The position numbers and the translations under genes are program-made. Positions 60,997 through 64,000 of a stretch of DNA of 64,000 nucleotides are shown piece by piece. Numbering within the stretch: position 1 is the first letter of the stretch; every line of letters begins with the position of its first letter. Under the pieces are notes generated by a model. The model worked only from the letters and a program-made list of their open reading frames with translations, was not told the DNA's origin and ran no database searches. Origin of the DNA: Hyphococcus luteus (GTDB taxonomy: Bacteria > Pseudomonadota > Alphaproteobacteria > Caulobacterales > Parvularculaceae); contig NZ_PJCH01000017.1 of NCBI RefSeq assembly GCF_002943565.1, positions 186,001 to 250,000 on the forward strand, given 5' to 3'.

Positions 60997-62591
60997 GACG
61001 CCGCCGCCTCGCTTTCCACAACACCGAGACCGGCGCGGACCGCCGCCGCCTGATTGATCGCCGCCACGAAGGCCGCGACCGCCGCGTCGGCGATGTCCAC
61101 TTCCTTGCCCTTGCCGGCGTAGTCGCGCCCGTCCACGGTCACGACCGCGTCGGCGCGCACGACGCCCTCCTCCGCCTCGTGATGAAGATCGAGCGTCTTG
61201 ATGACGCCGGACACATCGGTGATGGCGCAGACGGCCGCGAAAGCGGCGTCGATGGGCCCGGCGCCTTCATGGGTCACCGTGTGCTGCTCGCCGCTGTCAT
61301 GTTCGAGCGTGATGCGCGCATAAGGCTTCGTCCCCTCCTCCATATCGATGCGCAGCTCCGTGCGGCGCATGCGCCAGGGGCCGACCCGCCCGTCGACGAC
61401 GGAATTGCCAGTGACCAGCTTGATGAGCTGTGCGTCGCTGACCTCGCGCGTCGTATCGGCGAGTTTTTTGAACGCCGGGAAGATGTCCTCCACCTTCTGC
61501 GGCGAAATCTTGAAACCCAAAGCTTCGGCGCGGGCGCGCACGGCGTGCTTGCCGGAATGCTTGCCGAGGACAATGGAATTTGCGGGCATGCCCACAGACT
61601 CCGCATCCATGATCTCGTAAGTGCGCTTGTTCGCCAAGACGCCGTGCTGATGAATGCCGCTTTCATGGGCGAAAGCGTTCTTGCCGACGACCGCCTTGTT
61701 GCGCGGGATCGGGTTGTGCGTGACGCGCGACAGAGCAAGGCTCGCCGGATAGATCTTGGTGGTGTCGATCTGGGTCCCGAGGCCGAAAAAGTCCTTGCGG
61801 GTCTCCAGCGCCATGACCGCCTCTTCCAGGGAGCAATTGCCGGCTCGCTCGCCGATGCCGTTGATGGCGCATTCGATCTGGCGGGCGCCGCCGCGCACGG
61901 CGGCCAGCGAATTGGCGACCGCCATGCCGAGATCGTCATGACAATGGGTCGAGAAGGTCACCTTGTCGGCGTCCTTGGCGTTTTCCTTGAGAAAACGGAA
62001 GAGATCGGCGATCTCCTCCGTCGTCGTGTAACCGACCGTGTCGGGGATGTTGATCGTCGTGGCGCCGGCCTCGATCGCCGTATTCACCGCTTCGATCAGA
62101 TAATCGCGTTCGGTGCGGATAGCGTCTTCGGGCGAGAACTCGACTTCGTCGCACAGGGGAACCGCAAAGGCGACGAGACGGCCAATCTTCTCGATGATCT
62201 CGTCCTTGGTCATCTTCAGCTTGGCGTCGCGATGCAGGGGGCTCGTGCCGATGAAGGTGTGGATGCGCTTATGGCGCGCCGGCTCCAGCGCCTTGGCCGA
62301 CGCCTCGATGTCCTTGTCGTTGAGGCGCGAGAGCGAACAGATCGTCGGCCCCTTGATCTCGGACGCAATGGCGGAGATCGCCGCCGCATCGCCGGGCGAG
62401 GCCGCGGCGAAGCCCGCCTCGATAATATCCACATTCAGCGCCTCAAGCGCCCGGGCGACGACCATCTTGGCGTCCGTCGCCATGGAAAAGCCCGGCGCCT
62501 GTTCGCCGTCGCGCAAGGTGGTGTCGAAAATCTTGACGTGATCGGCGGGTTTCGCCTTTACGTCGCTTTCTTCTGTTTCGGTCCTGGTCAC
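60993..62591 (-). CDS. leuA: 2-isopropylmalate synthase
   Basis: 532 residues from a GTG at 62591, preceded by AAGGGA 8 bases upstream. The N-terminal TIM barrel has FDTTLRDGEQAPGFSM, and HCHDDLGMAVANS supplies metal His. GKHSGKHAVRARAEALGF lies in the linker, and a C-terminal regulatory domain (about 390-515) senses leucine. It condenses acetyl-CoA and 2-oxoisovalerate. An in-frame upstream ATG at 62651 is less likely since the extension is basic and non-conserved. Confidence 0.95.
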   Translation of the reverse strand: MTRTETEESDVKAKPADHVKIFDTTLRDGEQAPGFSMATDAKMVVARALEALNVDIIEAGFAAASPGDAAAISAIASEIKGPTICSLSRLNDKDIEASAKALEPARHKRIHTFIGTSPLHRDAKLKMTKDEIIEKIGRLVAFAVPLCDEVEFSPEDAIRTERDYLIEAVNTAIEAGATTINIPDTVGYTTTEEIADLFRFLKENAKDADKVTFSTHCHDDLGMAVANSLAAVRGGARQIECAINGIGERAGNCSLEEAVMALETRKDFFGLGTQIDTTKIYPASLALSRVTHNPIPRNKAVVGKNAFAHESGIHQHGVLANKRTYEIMDAESVGMPANSIVLGKHSGKHAVRARAEALGFKISPQKVEDIFPAFKKLADTTREVSDAQLIKLVTGNSVVDGRVGPWRMRRTELRIDMEEGTKPYARITLEHDSGEQHTVTHEGAGPIDAAFAAVCAITDVSGVIKTLDLHHEAEEGVVRADAVVTVDGRDYAGKGKEVDIADAAVAAFVAAINQAAAVRAGLGVVESEAAAS

Positions 62592-62635
62592 TTTTGAATC
62601 CCTTCGTTCTGTTCCTTCATAACGCCGACTTCTAT

Positions 62636-62657
62636 CGCGCGGAGATTTCACCGCGCG
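62636..62657 (-). promoter_or_regulatory. Small hairpin in the ilvH-leuA gap
   Basis: CGCGCGG (62636-62642) and CCGCGCG (62651-62657) form a 7-bp stem in the 120-bp gap between the ilvH stop and the leuA start. It might tune expression of the leu genes; no leader peptide with Leu codons was seen. Confidence 0.3.
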
Positions 62658-62711
62658 GGGCTAAGGAGCAGGCTCGACAGGCTGTTCAACGAATGACGCA
62701 AAAACATGACA

Positions 62712-63266
62712 TCAGTCCCTTTCAACGCCGCGGCGAATAGAAAGGACGCCAGTGCGGGAAACTTCGGAGAGCCCCAAAGGCTTCATCAGATCGATAAAGG
62801 CGTTGATTTTTTCGCGCGCGCCGGTGATCTCGAAGACGAAAGACTGATGCGTCGTATCGAGCGCCTTGGCGCGGAAAATATCAGCCAGGCGCATGGCTTC
62901 GACGCGCTGTTCGCCTTCATTGACCACCTTGATAAGCGCCAGCTCGCGTTCGAGCGCATCCGTTTCAGCGGAAACGTCGACGACCCGGCGCACCGGCACC
63001 AGGCGGCCGAGCTGAGCCTTGATCTGCTCGATTTTCGAGGGCGAGCCGCGCGTCACCACGGTGATGCGCGAGGTGTGCTTTTCCATGTCGGTCTCGGCGA
63101 CCGTCAAGCTTTCGATATTGTAGCCGCGCGCGGAGATGAGACCGACGACGCGGGACAAGACGCCCGGCTCGTTGTCGACAATGACCGCGAGAATAACCTC
63201 GCGCTCCGCGCCTTCGTCGCGCGTGACCGGATAGACCGATTGCGATTGAGTGCTAGAGGCGGTCAT
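62712..63266 (-). CDS. ilvH: Acetolactate synthase small (regulatory) subunit
   Basis: 184 residues. The ACT domain contains VILAVIVDNEPGVLSRVVGLISARGYNIESLTVAETD, which binds valine. The C-terminal domain includes VVDVSAETDALERELALIKV. It controls IlvB. Its ATG overlaps the ilvB stop (ATGA). Confidence 0.96.
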   Translation of the reverse strand: MTASSTQSQSVYPVTRDEGAEREVILAVIVDNEPGVLSRVVGLISARGYNIESLTVAETDMEKHTSRITVVTRGSPSKIEQIKAQLGRLVPVRRVVDVSAETDALERELALIKVVNEGEQRVEAMRLADIFRAKALDTTHQSFVFEITGAREKINAFIDLMKPLGLSEVSRTGVLSIRRGVERD

Positions 63267-64000
63267 ACCAGCGTCTTCCCCTGCTCCGAAACGGAATCCT
63301 CTTTCATCTCGCCAAACAGCATCTCGTTATGCGCCGCGCCCGACGGGATCATCGGGAAGACGTTTTCTTCCTGCGTGACGACGCAGTCGAACAGCACGGG
63401 CTTGGGCGATGCGATCATCTCCATGATCTTTTCGTCGAGCTCCGCCGGGTCCGTTGCGCGAATGCCGTGGCCGCCATAAGCCTCGGCGAGCTTCACGAAA
63501 TCCGGCAGGCTGTCGGAATAGGAATGCGAATAACGCCCGCCATGGAGGAGCTCCTGCCACTGGCGCACCATGCCGAGATAGGCGTTGTTCAGGATGAAGA
63601 TCTTGATCGGCAGTTCGTGCTGGATCGCCGCCGACATCTCCTGCATGGTCATCTGCACCGAGGCGTCGCCGGCGATGTCGATGACGAGGGCGTCCGGATG
63701 CGCGGCCTGGACGCCGAGCGCGGCGGGCAATCCGTAGCCCATGGTGCCGAGCCCGCCTGAGGTCATCCAGCGGTTCGGCTCTTCGAAATGGAAGTGCTGC
63801 GCCGCCCACATCTGATGCTGGCCGACTTCCGTCGTCACATAAACGTCCTTGTCGCGGGTCAGGGCGTAAAGCCGCTCGACCGCATATTGCGGTTTGATAA
63901 AGGTCCCGCTGTTCGCATAGGCGAAGGATTTGCGCGCACGCCAGCCGTCGATCTGGCCCCACCAATCTTTAATGCGCGCCTTGTCATGGGCTTCCGACTT
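63263..64000 (-). CDS. ilvB: Acetolactate synthase large subunit, C-terminal part (cut by window edge)
   Basis: About 245 C-terminal residues are in the window. They hold the ThDP-binding domain: TTEVGQHQMWAAQHF, TSGGLGTMGYGLPAALGVQ, the GDASVQMTMQE ... NNAYLGMV GDG-type magnesium and ThDP motif, and VVTQEENVFPMIPSGAA at the end. It makes acetolactate for valine, leucine and isoleucine. First visible gene of ilvB-ilvH-leuACDB; the start is beyond 64000. Confidence 0.95.
   Translation of the reverse strand, partial: KSEAHDKARIKDWWGQIDGWRARKSFAYANSGTFIKPQYAVERLYALTRDKDVYVTTEVGQHQMWAAQHFHFEEPNRWMTSGGLGTMGYGLPAALGVQAAHPDALVIDIAGDASVQMTMQEMSAAIQHELPIKIFILNNAYLGMVRQWQELLHGGRYSHSYSDSLPDFVKLAEAYGGHGIRATDPAELDEKIMEMIASPKPVLFDCVVTQEENVFPMIPSGAAHNEMLFGEMKEDSVSEQGKTLV

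Noticed and set aside
1-64000. tRNA, rRNA, CRISPR array, IS transposase, integrase or prophage genes
   Set aside because: Intergenic stretches were read for cloverleaf-type ends, spaced repeats and recombinase motifs; none was convincing.

Overview
This 64 kb window is a GC-rich (roughly 60-65% by eye) chromosomal segment of an alphaproteobacterium. The likely affiliation is the Parvularculales/Hyphomonadales/Caulobacterales side of the class. This rests on a CobS-BolA-J-domain neighbourhood, a DUF2842 protein, an RNase E with a large acidic insertion in its S1 domain, a perfect CtrA-type TTAA-N7-TTAA box, a split ccmABCD/ccmE arrangement and a nearly complete hopanoid (hpn) locus. The species cannot be named from the window. 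No rRNA, tRNA, CRISPR array, IS transposase or prophage was seen.

Layout. (1) 1-1.5 kb: start of astA and a coupled M20 hydrolase. (2) 1.6-20.3 kb: hopanoid/isoprenoid region. Plus strand: hpnN, hpnM, ispH, hpnH, hpnB. Minus strand: ispA and hpnC-hpnD-hpnE-(68-aa ORF)-hpnG, then, after a universal stress gene, a minus-strand run of sulfotransferase, propeller lipoprotein, hpnA-like and PhyH-family dioxygenase. Squalene-hopene cyclase (hpnF/shc), normally beside hpnE/hpnG, is not in the window. (3) 20.7-26.4 kb: tamA-tamB. (4) 26.6-36.3 kb: rplM-rpsI, a lipoprotein, a methyltransferase, ctaA, small alphaproteobacterial proteins, rhomboid, bolA, J-domain protein, cobS. (5) 36.3-41.3 kb: secreted subtilase-like protease, outer-membrane barrel, periplasmic M20 amidohydrolase. 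(6) 41.8-53.5 kb: the amidase-PBP1A-prfB unit (prfB has a +1 frameshift site), rne, M48 protease and DsbA-like protein. (7) 53.6-56.4 kb: ccmABCD and divergent ccmE. (8) 56.7-57.8 kb: divergent upp and fungal-type cytosine deaminase. (9) 57.9-64 kb: ilvB-ilvH-leuA-leuC-leuD-leuB, a tightly packed branched-chain amino-acid operon.

The most unusual material is in the hopanoid region. Three low-GC inserts encode small unrecognised proteins (5035-5798, 10060-10367, 11137-11343). One is flanked by a 57-bp direct repeat of the hpnH 3' end, so that hpnG now ends inside the antisense of the second copy. A palindromic repeat has also inserted in frame into hpnG and adds 28 codons. Several dispersed palindromic repeat families lie mainly between convergent genes. 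Candidate regulatory elements include an FNR/FixK-type box upstream of the stress gene, a palindrome inside the putative rplM promoter, and a tandem hairpin array in the rne leader.

Coordinates and motifs were read directly. Family assignments rest on recognisable motifs, length and context; no database search was possible.
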